Origin: Candidatus Gemmiger stercoravium
GTDB taxonomy: Bacteria > Bacillota > Clostridia > Oscillospirales > Ruminococcaceae
Reading direction: 5' to 3'
Length of the DNA stretch: 46,596 nucleotides
Assembly: GCA_019119835.1 (NCBI GenBank)
Contig: DWWE01000075.1
Location: 1 to 46,596 of the forward strand
Positions 1 to 7,625 of the stretch are shown here, piece after piece. Each line of letters starts with the position of its first letter. Within the stretch, counting starts at the first letter, position 1. A program made the translations under genes and the position numbers. The notes under the pieces are model-generated. The model had not been told where the DNA came from. It ran no database searches and worked only from the letters and a program-made list of their open reading frames with translations.

Positions 1-1
1 C

Positions 2-1936
2 CGCTACGAAGCCGCCCTGCTGCCGCTGCCGCTGCTCTGCGGCGCGGTGACGGTGCTGTATGTGGCCGGGCTGTTCAACGTGCTGCATGTCGGGATGTTC
101 GCGGTGGCCGGCGGTCTGCTGGCCGCCGGCGTCTACTGCGGCGTGCGGGCCGGCTGGCGCGCTGTGCGGGATGCCGCCGGCAGCCCGGGCTTCTGGATGT
201 TTTTCGGCGGCGCCCTGTTTTTGTGGGTGCTGTTTGCGGCGCTGCAGCCGATGTTTACCCAGTGGGACGAGTTTACCGCCTGGGGCCTGGCCCCCAAGAT
301 GGTGGCGGAGCGGGCGAGCCTGTATGTGCAGGACCCGGTCAACCTGACCGCCTCCTTCACCTACCCGGCCACCAGCCTGCTGTCCTTCCTCTTCCAGACC
401 ACCCCCGGCCAGTTTGCCGAATGGCAGTGTCTGGCGGCCATCGACATCCTGGCGCTGGCGGCCTTCGCGCCGCTCACCGTGCTGCCCCGGGCCCGCTGGG
501 CCCACAGCGTGCTGCTGTACGGGGCGGCGGCTGTGCTGCCTTTCTTTTTCAGCACGGCGCCCCAGGGCACGGCCAGCACCGTCTACCGGAACGCCATGGC
601 CGACCTGCCGCTGGCCTGCCTGTTCGGCGGGGCGCTGTGCCTGTACTATGCGGCCGGGCGCCGGCGCGGCGGCTTTTATGCGGTGGCGCTGCCGCTGGCC
701 GTGCTGGCCATGACCAAGGACATCGGGCTGGCCTACGGGCTGATGGCGGTCTTCCTCATCGGGTTGGACCAGCTGTTTGCCGTCGGCCGGGGCCGGGTGC
801 GGGAACTCCTCTGCCGGGCCGCACGCACCGCCGTGCTGGCGGTGCCGGTGCTGGGCGTTTTCCTCAGCTGGAGCCGCTATACCGCCGCCATGTCGCCGGA
901 ATCCGGCGCCGCCACCGTCGGCAGCGCCCAGATGGGCTACGGCGCGGTGCTGCTGGGCGGGGTGCGCCAGCTGCTGGGCATCGGCCGGGACGAGCGGTTC
1001 GGCGCCATCATGCAGGCGATGGGCCAGGCGCTGTTCAGCCGGCGGGTCTGCCTGCTGGGCGCACCGGTGATGGTACTGGCGCTGGTGGCGGGGCTCTCGC
1101 TGCTGGCTGTCCTGGTCGCCCCCCGCGGCGAAGCCCGCCGGCGGGTCGTGACCGCCTGGCTGGGCGGGGCCTTCTGCTTTGCGGCGCTGTATCTGTTCCA
1201 CCTGATCCTTTACTATTACAATTTCTCGGAGGAGGAGGGCCTTGCCCTCAAAGATTACGAGCGCTACCTGATGCCCTACCTGCAGGGCTGGGTCATGGCG
1301 GCGCTCTGCCTGCTGGGGCAAAGCGCGGCGGCGGCGCCGGGGCGCACCCTTCGCCGCCGGCTGGGAACGGTCGCGGTGGGGGCGGCGGCGCTGGGGCTGT
1401 TCGGCGTGTTTGCCTGGCGGGGCATCCCCACCGCCGGGTTCTGGACCCGGGCGGACAGCCTGTACACCGTCCGGCAGGATGTCAAACAGCGGGCCCAGGC
1501 CATGAACGAGGTGCTGGACTGGAACGACCGGGTCCTGGTCATCAGCCAGGGGGACGACGCCACCCGCTGGTATTACTACAAATATGGGCTCACCGCCCGG
1601 GTCGTCAACGGCTACGGCGGCGTCTGGTGGGGGGACGGGGACTACTCCAACCGCTGGGATTCCGACTTCATGAATCTGGTGGAAAGCCTGAACTGGACGA
1701 TGTACGACTACACCGCCGTCTGCACCGATGCGTCGCTGGTGGCCTATATGGAGGAGAAAAACTGCGACTACCTGGTGCTGGACCGGGCGGATGACTACCT
1801 GGAGCGGGACTTCAGCGCCCGGTTTGAAGGGGGCATCCGGGCGGACCAGCCGGCGACCCTGTATCGCTTTATGGGGGCGGACGCCCCGTATGCCTTTGTA
1901 CCGGTGGTCACGGTGGAAAGCGGGGTGACATCATGA
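2..1936 (+). CDS. GT-C-like polytopic membrane glycosyltransferase, 5' end outside window
   Basis: The reading frame is open to the left edge of the window, so the true start lies upstream. A GTG at 47 is an internal codon. At least 644 residues are present. About a dozen hydrophobic segments surround a first large outer loop with an Asp-Glu pair in the context QWDEFTAWG, the place where GT-C transferases (PMT/ArnT type) carry their catalytic acid. The C-terminal third is soluble and contains VISQGDD. The protein is a paralogue of the one at 2649-4688; alignment by eye suggests only about 20-25 N-terminal residues are missing. Its stop overlaps the next start by 4 bases (ATGA), so the two are probably translationally coupled. 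The likely role is transfer of a sugar from a polyprenyl-phosphate donor to a cell-surface polymer. That role is inferred from topology and the DE motif; the substrate is unknown. Confidence 0.7.
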   Translation, partial: RYEAALLPLPLLCGAVTVLYVAGLFNVLHVGMFAVAGGLLAAGVYCGVRAGWRAVRDAAGSPGFWMFFGGALFLWVLFAALQPMFTQWDEFTAWGLAPKMVAERASLYVQDPVNLTASFTYPATSLLSFLFQTTPGQFAEWQCLAAIDILALAAFAPLTVLPRARWAHSVLLYGAAAVLPFFFSTAPQGTASTVYRNAMADLPLACLFGGALCLYYAAGRRRGGFYAVALPLAVLAMTKDIGLAYGLMAVFLIGLDQLFAVGRGRVRELLCRAARTAVLAVPVLGVFLSWSRYTAAMSPESGAATVGSAQMGYGAVLLGGVRQLLGIGRDERFGAIMQAMGQALFSRRVCLLGAPVMVLALVAGLSLLAVLVAPRGEARRRVVTAWLGGAFCFAALYLFHLILYYYNFSEEEGLALKDYERYLMPYLQGWVMAALCLLGQSAAAAPGRTLRRRLGTVAVGAAALGLFGVFAWRGIPTAGFWTRADSLYTVRQDVKQRAQAMNEVLDWNDRVLVISQGDDATRWYYYKYGLTARVVNGYGGVWWGDGDYSNRWDSDFMNLVESLNWTMYDYTAVCTDASLVAYMEEKNCDYLVLDRADDYLERDFSARFEGGIRADQPATLYRFMGADAPYAFVPVVTVESGVTS

Positions 1937-2622
1937 GCCGCTTTGGCAGCTGGAAGGACCGGATGCGCCGCAAGGCGCACACCCGCCCCGGGTGGGAACG
2001 GGTGTTTGCCCCACGGGCGCTGCTGGGGTACTTTTATGCCCTGGCGGCAGCGCTTTGGGTGCTGTGGGTGCTGCTGAACAGCGCCGTGGCGCTGGACCAC
2101 AAGATGAACGGCACGATGCGCACCCAGACCCTGGGCCCCGGCGACCTGACCTACGAGAGCTTTATGAGCTATGCCGAGGATGAATGGGCCACGCCCCCCG
2201 ACGACCGGGAGGGCTGGTACCTGTCCACCGACAACGACCCGCATATTTTCTGGCAAGGGGAGGCCTTTGTGGTCTCGGTCCGGCTGGAGGTGGAACAGCT
2301 GCTGCCGCCCGGCAGCGTGGCGCTGTATTACCTGACCCCCGGCCAGACCGATTACCGGGAAAGCCAGAAGGTCTATGCCTGGCGGGACGGCGACAACGCC
2401 TATGTGTTCGACCTGGGCGGGATCACGGTCACCGGCCTGCGCATCGACCCGGACAGCGTGGGCGGCGTGCCCACCCGGCTGATCGGGCTGGAGCTGAACC
2501 CATCCCGGCCCTGGTTCTGCAGCTTGTTCCCCGGCGGGGGGCAGTGGCTGCTGCTTCTCTTTGGCCCGCCGCTGGCGGCGGCGCTGGCGGCCCTGGTCTG
2601 GCAGGCCGTTAAAAACGACTGA
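1933..2622 (+). CDS. Small membrane-anchored partner of the GT-C protein, copy 1
   Basis: A 229-residue protein with a basic N-terminus, one membrane segment at about residues 32-55, a soluble region of about 140 residues rich in short beta-like stretches, and a second membrane segment near the C-terminus (about 200-224). The soluble part probably faces outside. It resembles the protein at 4685-5344: both share the order membrane segment / beta-rich domain / membrane segment, and a matching stretch, LYYLTPGQTDYRESQKVY here against LYYTTEAGQPYSQDRRVY there. The start overlaps the stop of the GT-C gene (ATGA). No named family is recognised. The pairing suggests an accessory or sugar-binding subunit of the transferase, which is inference. 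Confidence 0.65.
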   Translation: MSRFGSWKDRMRRKAHTRPGWERVFAPRALLGYFYALAAALWVLWVLLNSAVALDHKMNGTMRTQTLGPGDLTYESFMSYAEDEWATPPDDREGWYLSTDNDPHIFWQGEAFVVSVRLEVEQLLPPGSVALYYLTPGQTDYRESQKVYAWRDGDNAYVFDLGGITVTGLRIDPDSVGGVPTRLIGLELNPSRPWFCSLFPGGGQWLLLLFGPPLAAALAALVWQAVKND

Positions 2623-2648
2623 AATCCCGAAATCGAGGAGCCGATACA

Positions 2649-4688
2649 ATGGAACTTCTCTGTGTACTGGCCGCACTGGCGGCCCTGTTCCTGCTCTGCG
2701 TCTTTCTGACGCGGCGCACCGGCCTGCCGGCGGCGCTGGCGCCGCTTACCGCCCTGGGGCTGGTGGTCGGCTGGCTCACGCTGGCGGGCATGGCCGATCT
2801 GCTTTTGCCCGGCGCGGTGGTTTTGTACCTGGTCTGCGCGGGGCTGGGCGTCTGGGCGCTGGTCCCGGCGGGAAAGCGCCGGCCGGACGCACCCGCCCGC
2901 CCGCTGTTCACCCCCGGGTCGGTGCTGTTCTGGGGGCTGGCGCTGGCCTTTGCCGTCTACTTTTTCATCCGGCAGCCCATCGCCTCCAACTATGACGAGC
3001 TGAGCCTCTGGGCCACGGCGGTCAAGGTCACCAAGGTGGACAACCGCCTTTACCCGCTGGCCGAACTGGGCACCCCCTGGCCGACCACCCAGAACCCCGG
3101 CCTGATGCTGCTGAGCTATTTCTTCAGCTTCTTCGGCTCCTATGCCGACTGGAAGATCTACCTGGCCTACGATGTACTGGCCTTTGCGGTGTATGCGGCG
3201 GTGCTGGGCAACCTTGGCTGGAAACAGTACCGGCTGGCGGTGCCGCTGGCGGCCATCCTCTGGTGTACGCCCTATTTCTTCACCGTCTACAACCACGAGA
3301 TCTATCTGGTGGAAGTCTACATGAGCGCCTACGGCGACATCCCCGCCGGCCTTGTGCTGGGCGGTGCGGTGGCGCTCTGGCTGGCGGTGCGCCGCGGCGG
3401 GGGACCGCGCTGGGCTGTGCTGCCGGTCCTGGCCCTTGCGGCCAACATCAAGGACAACACCTTTGTGCTGGCGCTGGTGGCGGCGGGACTGGTGGCGGTG
3501 GACGCCTGGCTGCTGCCCGAAGGAAAATTCCGCCGCGGCCTGGCCCGCCGCACCGGATTTGCGGCGGCCTGCTTCGCGGCGCCGATGGCCGTGTACTACC
3601 TGTGGAATGTCCGCTACCGGGGCATAATCGTCGCCCGCAACGCCGCCCGGGGCGGTACCGGCGAGACCAGCCTGCCGCTGTCCGGCGTGGTGGTCAACGG
3701 CCTGCGGATGCTGCTGGGGGGCGACGGCGCACCGGAATATGAAGCCCGGCGGGAACAGTTCTTCACCGCCATCCGGGACATGGGCACCCAGTATTTCACC
3801 CCCGCCGGCAAGATGAGCATGATCGGCCACGGCCTCATCGTCACGCTGTTCATCCTGGCCATCTTTGCGCTGGCCATGGTGCTGGCCGGCCGCACCCGGC
3901 TGTGCGGGCGGATCGGGCTGACGGCGCTGCTCTCGCTGGTCTGCTTCGGCGGGTACAACCTGGAACTGGCGCTGTGCTACGGCTTCATCTTCAAGCCCGA
4001 CCAGGCGGCGGGGCTGGTTGATTACAACCGCTATATTTACTGCTACTACATCGGCTGGTTCCTTATTGCGCTGGCCTGCCTGGCGGCGGCGCTGCAGGCG
4101 GCCGGGGACCGGGTCCGCGCCGGCGTCTTCCCGCTGCGGCCGCTGGCCGGGCAGGGGATCGTGCTGCTGCTGGCGGCAGGGATGCTGCTGCGGCAGAACC
4201 AGCTGGTGCTGCCCCAGCTCACCGTGCTGGGCTTTTCGGACAGCGAGTTTGCCGACCGGCAGCTCCAGATCGCCGAAGCCAGGGAGGTCAGCCAATATCT
4301 GACCGAGGAGGATCGGGTCTTCTTTGTTTCCCAGGGCGACGACGGCATGGACTGGTTCGCCGCGGTGTTTGACTTCTATCCCATCATCGTGGACTATTCC
4401 GGCGCAAGCGAAAACGGCGGCGGCGGCACCTTCGGGCTGCCCGAACTCTGCCCGGAGACCGGCGTCGAAAACCGCTACTACCACCCCTACACCGTCGCGG
4501 CATTCGCCCGGGTGGTGGAGGAGTCCGGCTGCAGCTACCTGTACCTGCAGCGGATCGACGATATTTTTGTGCAGAGCTACGCGAGCCTGTTCACCGACAG
4601 CCTGCAGGCCGCCCAAAACGGCGAGACGGTGCTGTACAAGGTGACCGAGGCGGGCTTTGCGCCTGTGGAAATGGAGGTGGCGCCATGA
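2649..4688 (+). CDS. GT-C-like polytopic membrane glycosyltransferase, copy 2
   Basis: This 679-residue integral membrane protein has many hydrophobic helices and an Asp-Glu pair in the first large loop (NYDELSLWA). Other landmarks shared with the copy at 2-1936 are a Y-x-x-A-x-x-D-(L/I)-P loop motif, a Lys-Asp before a following helix (IKDNTF versus TKDIGL), and FVSQGDD in the C-terminal soluble region. Identity between the copies is low, so the duplication is old. The start ATG follows CGAGGAG closely. The stop overlaps the next ATG by 4 bases, the same coupling as in copy 1. The function is inferred as a lipid-phospho-sugar-dependent transferase acting at the outer face of the membrane. 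A polymer flippase or O-antigen-ligase-like role is possible but fits the DE motif less well. Confidence 0.7.
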   Translation: MELLCVLAALAALFLLCVFLTRRTGLPAALAPLTALGLVVGWLTLAGMADLLLPGAVVLYLVCAGLGVWALVPAGKRRPDAPARPLFTPGSVLFWGLALAFAVYFFIRQPIASNYDELSLWATAVKVTKVDNRLYPLAELGTPWPTTQNPGLMLLSYFFSFFGSYADWKIYLAYDVLAFAVYAAVLGNLGWKQYRLAVPLAAILWCTPYFFTVYNHEIYLVEVYMSAYGDIPAGLVLGGAVALWLAVRRGGGPRWAVLPVLALAANIKDNTFVLALVAAGLVAVDAWLLPEGKFRRGLARRTGFAAACFAAPMAVYYLWNVRYRGIIVARNAARGGTGETSLPLSGVVVNGLRMLLGGDGAPEYEARREQFFTAIRDMGTQYFTPAGKMSMIGHGLIVTLFILAIFALAMVLAGRTRLCGRIGLTALLSLVCFGGYNLELALCYGFIFKPDQAAGLVDYNRYIYCYYIGWFLIALACLAAALQAAGDRVRAGVFPLRPLAGQGIVLLLAAGMLLRQNQLVLPQLTVLGFSDSEFADRQLQIAEAREVSQYLTEEDRVFFVSQGDDGMDWFAAVFDFYPIIVDYSGASENGGGGTFGLPELCPETGVENRYYHPYTVAAFARVVEESGCSYLYLQRIDDIFVQSYASLFTDSLQAAQNGETVLYKVTEAGFAPVEMEVAP

Positions 4689-5344
4689 AGCTGCGACCGC
4701 TTCTGCGGCGCCGGCTGGCCATCCCGGTGCTGTGTTACCTGGTGGCGCTGGTGGCCTGGATCCTGTGGGGGGCGGCGGCGCTGGGGGCCGACCTGCTGGC
4801 CCGCAACAGCGGCCGGCTGGCCGAACAGACCCTCCACGCCGGGGACTTTGCCCTGGTGGACCTGGAACTGCAGGCGGGGGAGCCGGAGACCCTGCTCACC
4901 CTGACCGGCGACCCGCAGATGATTCTGGAGGATGTGAGCGACCGCACGGTGCGCACCCTGCAGGTGTTTGCCGAGTATGAGGGGGACGCCCGGGAGATGT
5001 GCCTGTACTATACCACCGAGGCGGGCCAGCCCTACAGCCAGGACCGGCGGGTCTACCCGGCCCTCCAGGCGGACGGCAGCTACCTGTACATGCTGCCGCG
5101 GACCCGCATCGTGGCGCTTCGGCTGGACCCCTGCAGCCCGGACGAGGGCAAACAGGTGACCATCCGGCTGGATCGGATCACCCTCAACACCCAGGTGGGC
5201 GGATACTTCCTGCCCAGCTGGTACCAGATCTTCTGCCTGGTGCTCTACCCGGCCCTGGCGGCCGCCGCGCTGGACTGGCTGCGTGCGGTCCTGCTGGCAT
5301 GGCGGCGCCCCCGGCCGGAACCGACCCGGACCGCCGACCCCTGA
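4685..5344 (+). CDS. Small membrane-anchored partner of the GT-C protein, copy 2
   Basis: A 219-residue protein with an N-terminal membrane segment (about residues 13-38), a beta-rich soluble domain, and a C-terminal hydrophobic segment (about 176-200) followed by a basic, proline-rich tail. It is the paralogue of the 1933-2622 product. A good ribosome site (GGAGG) precedes the ATG, which lies inside the stop of the GT-C gene. The gene ends the tandem block, and a long hairpin terminator follows at 5398. No enzyme motif is seen; an accessory role to the adjacent GT-C protein is inferred from the conserved pairing. Confidence 0.65.
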   Translation: MKLRPLLRRRLAIPVLCYLVALVAWILWGAAALGADLLARNSGRLAEQTLHAGDFALVDLELQAGEPETLLTLTGDPQMILEDVSDRTVRTLQVFAEYEGDAREMCLYYTTEAGQPYSQDRRVYPALQADGSYLYMLPRTRIVALRLDPCSPDEGKQVTIRLDRITLNTQVGGYFLPSWYQIFCLVLYPALAAAALDWLRAVLLAWRRPRPEPTRTADP

Positions 5345-5397
5345 ACGGCCGGCCGCCCGATCGGCGGCGCGACCTGCACGCAACGCATACAAAGACG

Positions 5398-5448
5398 AAT
5401 CGACCCTCAAAAGAAGCGGAGCCGGCTTCCTTTGATGGTCGATTTTTT
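5398..5448 (+). terminator. Intrinsic terminator after the GT-C block
   Basis: An imperfect 20-bp inverted repeat (arms 5398-5417 and 5425-5444, two mismatches) with a 7-base loop runs into a T tract. It separates the GT-C block from the sigma-factor unit. Confidence 0.8.
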
Positions 5449-5505
5449 GTATGGGGCGCAAGAGGGCTGTCCCCCGGCCTTTTTCCGCCTTTTTTGGTAC
5501 AGGGG

Positions 5506-5531
5506 TGTAACATTCGGCCGGTTCCGGCGAC
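5506..5531 (+). promoter_or_regulatory. ECF-type promoter, TGTAAC-N16-CGAC
   Basis: TGTAAC at 5506-5511 and CGAC at 5528-5531 are separated by 16 bases. This matches the Bacillus ECF promoter class (SigX type, TGTAAC with CGAC and a spacer of about 16-17). It sits about 30 bases before the start of the sigma-factor gene, as expected if the sigma factor transcribes its own operon. Autoregulation is inferred from this position. Confidence 0.7.
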
Positions 5532-5561
5532 TTATAGACAAACGGCGGGGAGGTGAGCGGC

Positions 5562-6050
5562 GTGCGGGCGGTGGAAGAACTGTATGCAACCTATCGGGAC
5601 GATCTGTTCCGCTACCTCTGCAGCCTGACCCATGACCCGGCCCAGGCCGAGGACCTGCTCAGCGAAACCTTCCTGCAGGCGCTGCAGAGCGCCGGGAGTT
5701 TCCGCGGTCAGTCCAGTGAAAAGACCTGGCTGTTCGGCATTGCCCGCAATCTCTGGCTGCGGGCGCTGCGCAGGCGCCGGCCCACCGTTCCGCTGGAGGA
5801 CCTGGCCGGCCTGGCGGCGGGGGAGGAGCCGGCCGATGCGGCCGCCGCCCGCATGCTGCGGGACCGGATCCGAACGCTGCTGGCCCAAAAGGACGAACGC
5901 ACCCGCGCCATTGTGATGCAGCGGATGCAGGGCGTTCCGTTTGAAACGATCGCCCGGGCACTGGGGATCAGCGCCGGGTCGGCCCGGGTCATGGATTACC
6001 GGACCCGTCAGTGGCTCAAAGAGACCCTGAGAAAGGAGGGACTGCTGTGA
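5562..6050 (+). CDS. ECF-family RNA polymerase sigma factor
   Basis: A group-4 (ECF) sigma-70 factor of 162 residues. Region 2 occupies roughly residues 5-70: LYATYRDDLFRYL, the aspartate/glutamate-rich AEDLLSETFLQAL, and the TWLFGIARN segment that binds the -10 element. Region 4 is the C-terminal helix-turn-helix with VPFETIARALGISAGSAR. The GTG at 5562 is chosen because GGGGAGG at 5547-5553 is spaced well for it; in-frame GTGs at 5553 and 5571 fit less well. The stop overlaps the GTG of the anti-sigma gene by 4 bases. A matching ECF promoter lies just upstream. The stimulus is unknown, although the neighbours suggest envelope stress. Confidence 0.9.
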   Translation: MRAVEELYATYRDDLFRYLCSLTHDPAQAEDLLSETFLQALQSAGSFRGQSSEKTWLFGIARNLWLRALRRRRPTVPLEDLAGLAAGEEPADAAAARMLRDRIRTLLAQKDERTRAIVMQRMQGVPFETIARALGISAGSARVMDYRTRQWLKETLRKEGLL

Positions 6051-6670
6051 AGATCGACTATGACCAGGATCTGCCCTGCGGCGTCTGCCGGGACCTGATC
6101 CCGCTGGTGCGGGACGGGGTGGCCTGCGCCGACAGCCGGCGGCTGGTGGAAGCCCACACCGCCCACTGCGCGGCCTGCCGGGCTTTCCTTGAGGCGGACG
6201 GCCCGCTGCCGGACCCGCCCGAAGCCCGCCGGGTGCTGCCGAAGATCTACCGGCACCTGCGCGTCTGGATGCTGGGGGTGACGGCGATCGGCCTGCTGCT
6301 GGGGATGATGCTGCTGTTCAGCAGTGAGGGCGCCCCCTACAACACCATCATCATGCCGGTGCTGGGCGCACTGCTCTGGTTTTTCGGCGGCCGCCATCGC
6401 CGCCTGCTGCCGCTGGGGGTGGGCGGGCTGTATTCCGTGGCGCTTCTGGTCTATCTGTGCAGCAACATCTCGGCCGGCGCAGACTGGGGGACGGCCCTGC
6501 GGGCCAACCTGGGGTATCTGCTGCTGGTGTCGGCGCTGCATCTGGCGGGCTGCTACCTGGGGATGCTGGCGGCGGCGCTGCTGGAATATGCGTTCACAAA
6601 GGAGGAAATGAAGGATGAAGAAGAGCAAGGAACCGGGGACACCCCCGGCAGGCCCGGCCCCGAAGCGTAG
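6047..6670 (+). CDS. Zinc-finger anti-sigma factor, multipass membrane protein
   Basis: The 207-residue product begins with a cytoplasmic anti-sigma domain. His37, Cys41 and Cys44 form the H-x3-C-x2-C signature of ZAS anti-sigma factors, and Cys11/Cys14 lie just ahead. About four hydrophobic segments follow (from about residue 67 to the C-terminus), so the protein is membrane-embedded. Translation from GTG 6047 is supported by AAAGGAGGG six bases upstream and by the 4-base overlap with the sigma gene; an in-frame upstream extension to 6011 would run inside the sigma gene and is rejected. It most likely holds the upstream sigma factor inactive until a signal reaches it. There is no obvious large extracellular sensor domain, which may be supplied by the next gene. 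Confidence 0.85.
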   Translation: MKIDYDQDLPCGVCRDLIPLVRDGVACADSRRLVEAHTAHCAACRAFLEADGPLPDPPEARRVLPKIYRHLRVWMLGVTAIGLLLGMMLLFSSEGAPYNTIIMPVLGALLWFFGGRHRRLLPLGVGGLYSVALLVYLCSNISAGADWGTALRANLGYLLLVSALHLAGCYLGMLAAALLEYAFTKEEMKDEEEQGTGDTPGRPGPEA

Positions 6671-7403
6671 GCGGATCGCCCTGCCCCGCACCCGGCGGCG
6701 CCGGGCGGCCGCCGCGGCCGGGGGACTGCTGGTGTTCCTGCTGATCCTGCTGGCCTGCGCAACGCTGGGCGACCCGCTCAGCCGGGCGTATTCCCGGTAT
6801 CATGCGGTGGACTGGGCCAACGAGACCTGGCCCGGCCACGACTTCCGGGTGACGGATGTCCAGTTTGAGCCGTTCTGGTGTTATTACGTCACCGTGCAGG
6901 CGTCGGACAGCATCGACACCCACTTCACGCTGACGGTGGTCGCCGGCATTGTCCGCCGTACTGATTATGAACTTGCGGTGGCCAACCTGCAGAACACCAA
7001 ACAACGCTTTTTTGATTCGCTGTACAGCGATGTGCAAAACGCCCTGACCGCGGCGGGGTATGCCCCGGTGGGCGGCAGCGATTTCAGCGTTACGGTGGGC
7101 GACCCCAACCTGGCCATGGACCACACCCTGACGCTGGACATGCCCTACGACAAGGGGGACATCCCGCCCAGGACGAGCCTGTGGGTCAATGGCTGGTCGG
7201 ATGCCCCCGACGCCGAACAGGGGAAAGCGATCCTGCGGGAAGTGTACCGGATCATCACCGAAGCGGGCATCGACATAGACGAATATGCCGTCACCATCTA
7301 CGACGCCTCCTATGCCGGCCGGTACGGAGCGTCTCCCGACGCCGACAACCGGGACGATACCTATGAATCGGGCTGGGTGACCGGGCCGGAACTGGCCGGC
7401 TGA
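6615..7403 (+). CDS. Single-pass membrane protein, possibly YfjL-like, third gene of the sigma operon
   Basis: A 262-residue protein with a strongly basic, proline-containing N-terminus, one membrane anchor (about residues 33-53) and a soluble domain of about 200 residues predicted outside. The segment WPGHDFRVTDVQFEPFWCYY followed by aspartate-rich, low-hydrophobicity sequence resembles YfjL-like extracytoplasmic proteins of Firmicutes; the resemblance is from memory and weak. The start overlaps the end of the anti-sigma gene by 56 bases, and AAAGGAGGA sits 8 bases upstream, so it is co-translated with the pair. It may be a sensor or a target of the sigma factor. No catalytic motif is visible. 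Confidence 0.7.
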   Translation: MKKSKEPGTPPAGPAPKRRRIALPRTRRRRAAAAAGGLLVFLLILLACATLGDPLSRAYSRYHAVDWANETWPGHDFRVTDVQFEPFWCYYVTVQASDSIDTHFTLTVVAGIVRRTDYELAVANLQNTKQRFFDSLYSDVQNALTAAGYAPVGGSDFSVTVGDPNLAMDHTLTLDMPYDKGDIPPRTSLWVNGWSDAPDAEQGKAILREVYRIITEAGIDIDEYAVTIYDASYAGRYGASPDADNRDDTYESGWVTGPELAG

Positions 7404-7429
7404 TCGCCGCGCCCGCGTAAAAGTAAAGA

Positions 7430-7475
7430 CAACAGGCCGGGCGGCCTTCCGCTGGGGAAGCCGCCCGGCCTGTTG
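7430..7475. terminator. Convergent terminator hairpin
   Basis: A perfect 16-bp inverted repeat (7430-7445 with 7460-7475) with an additional TTCC/GGAA inside. It lies between the plus-strand sigma operon and the minus-strand MoxR operon. The T-rich side is toward lower coordinates, so it ends the minus-strand operon best but may serve both. The rest of 7404-7625 shows only G+C-rich sequence and a weak 6-bp repeat (GTAAAG/CTTTAC). Confidence 0.65.
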
Positions 7476-7625
7476 CCCGGCTGTCGGTCGGCGGGCGGCA
7501 AAACCGCCGCGCCCGCAAGGCCGTGCCGGCGCCGGGGAAAACCGCCCGGCCCAAATGATTCTCTGCGTAAAGTGAACCTGCTTTACAGGAAGCATGCGAA
7601 GCCGCGGAAAACCGGGCCCGCCGGC

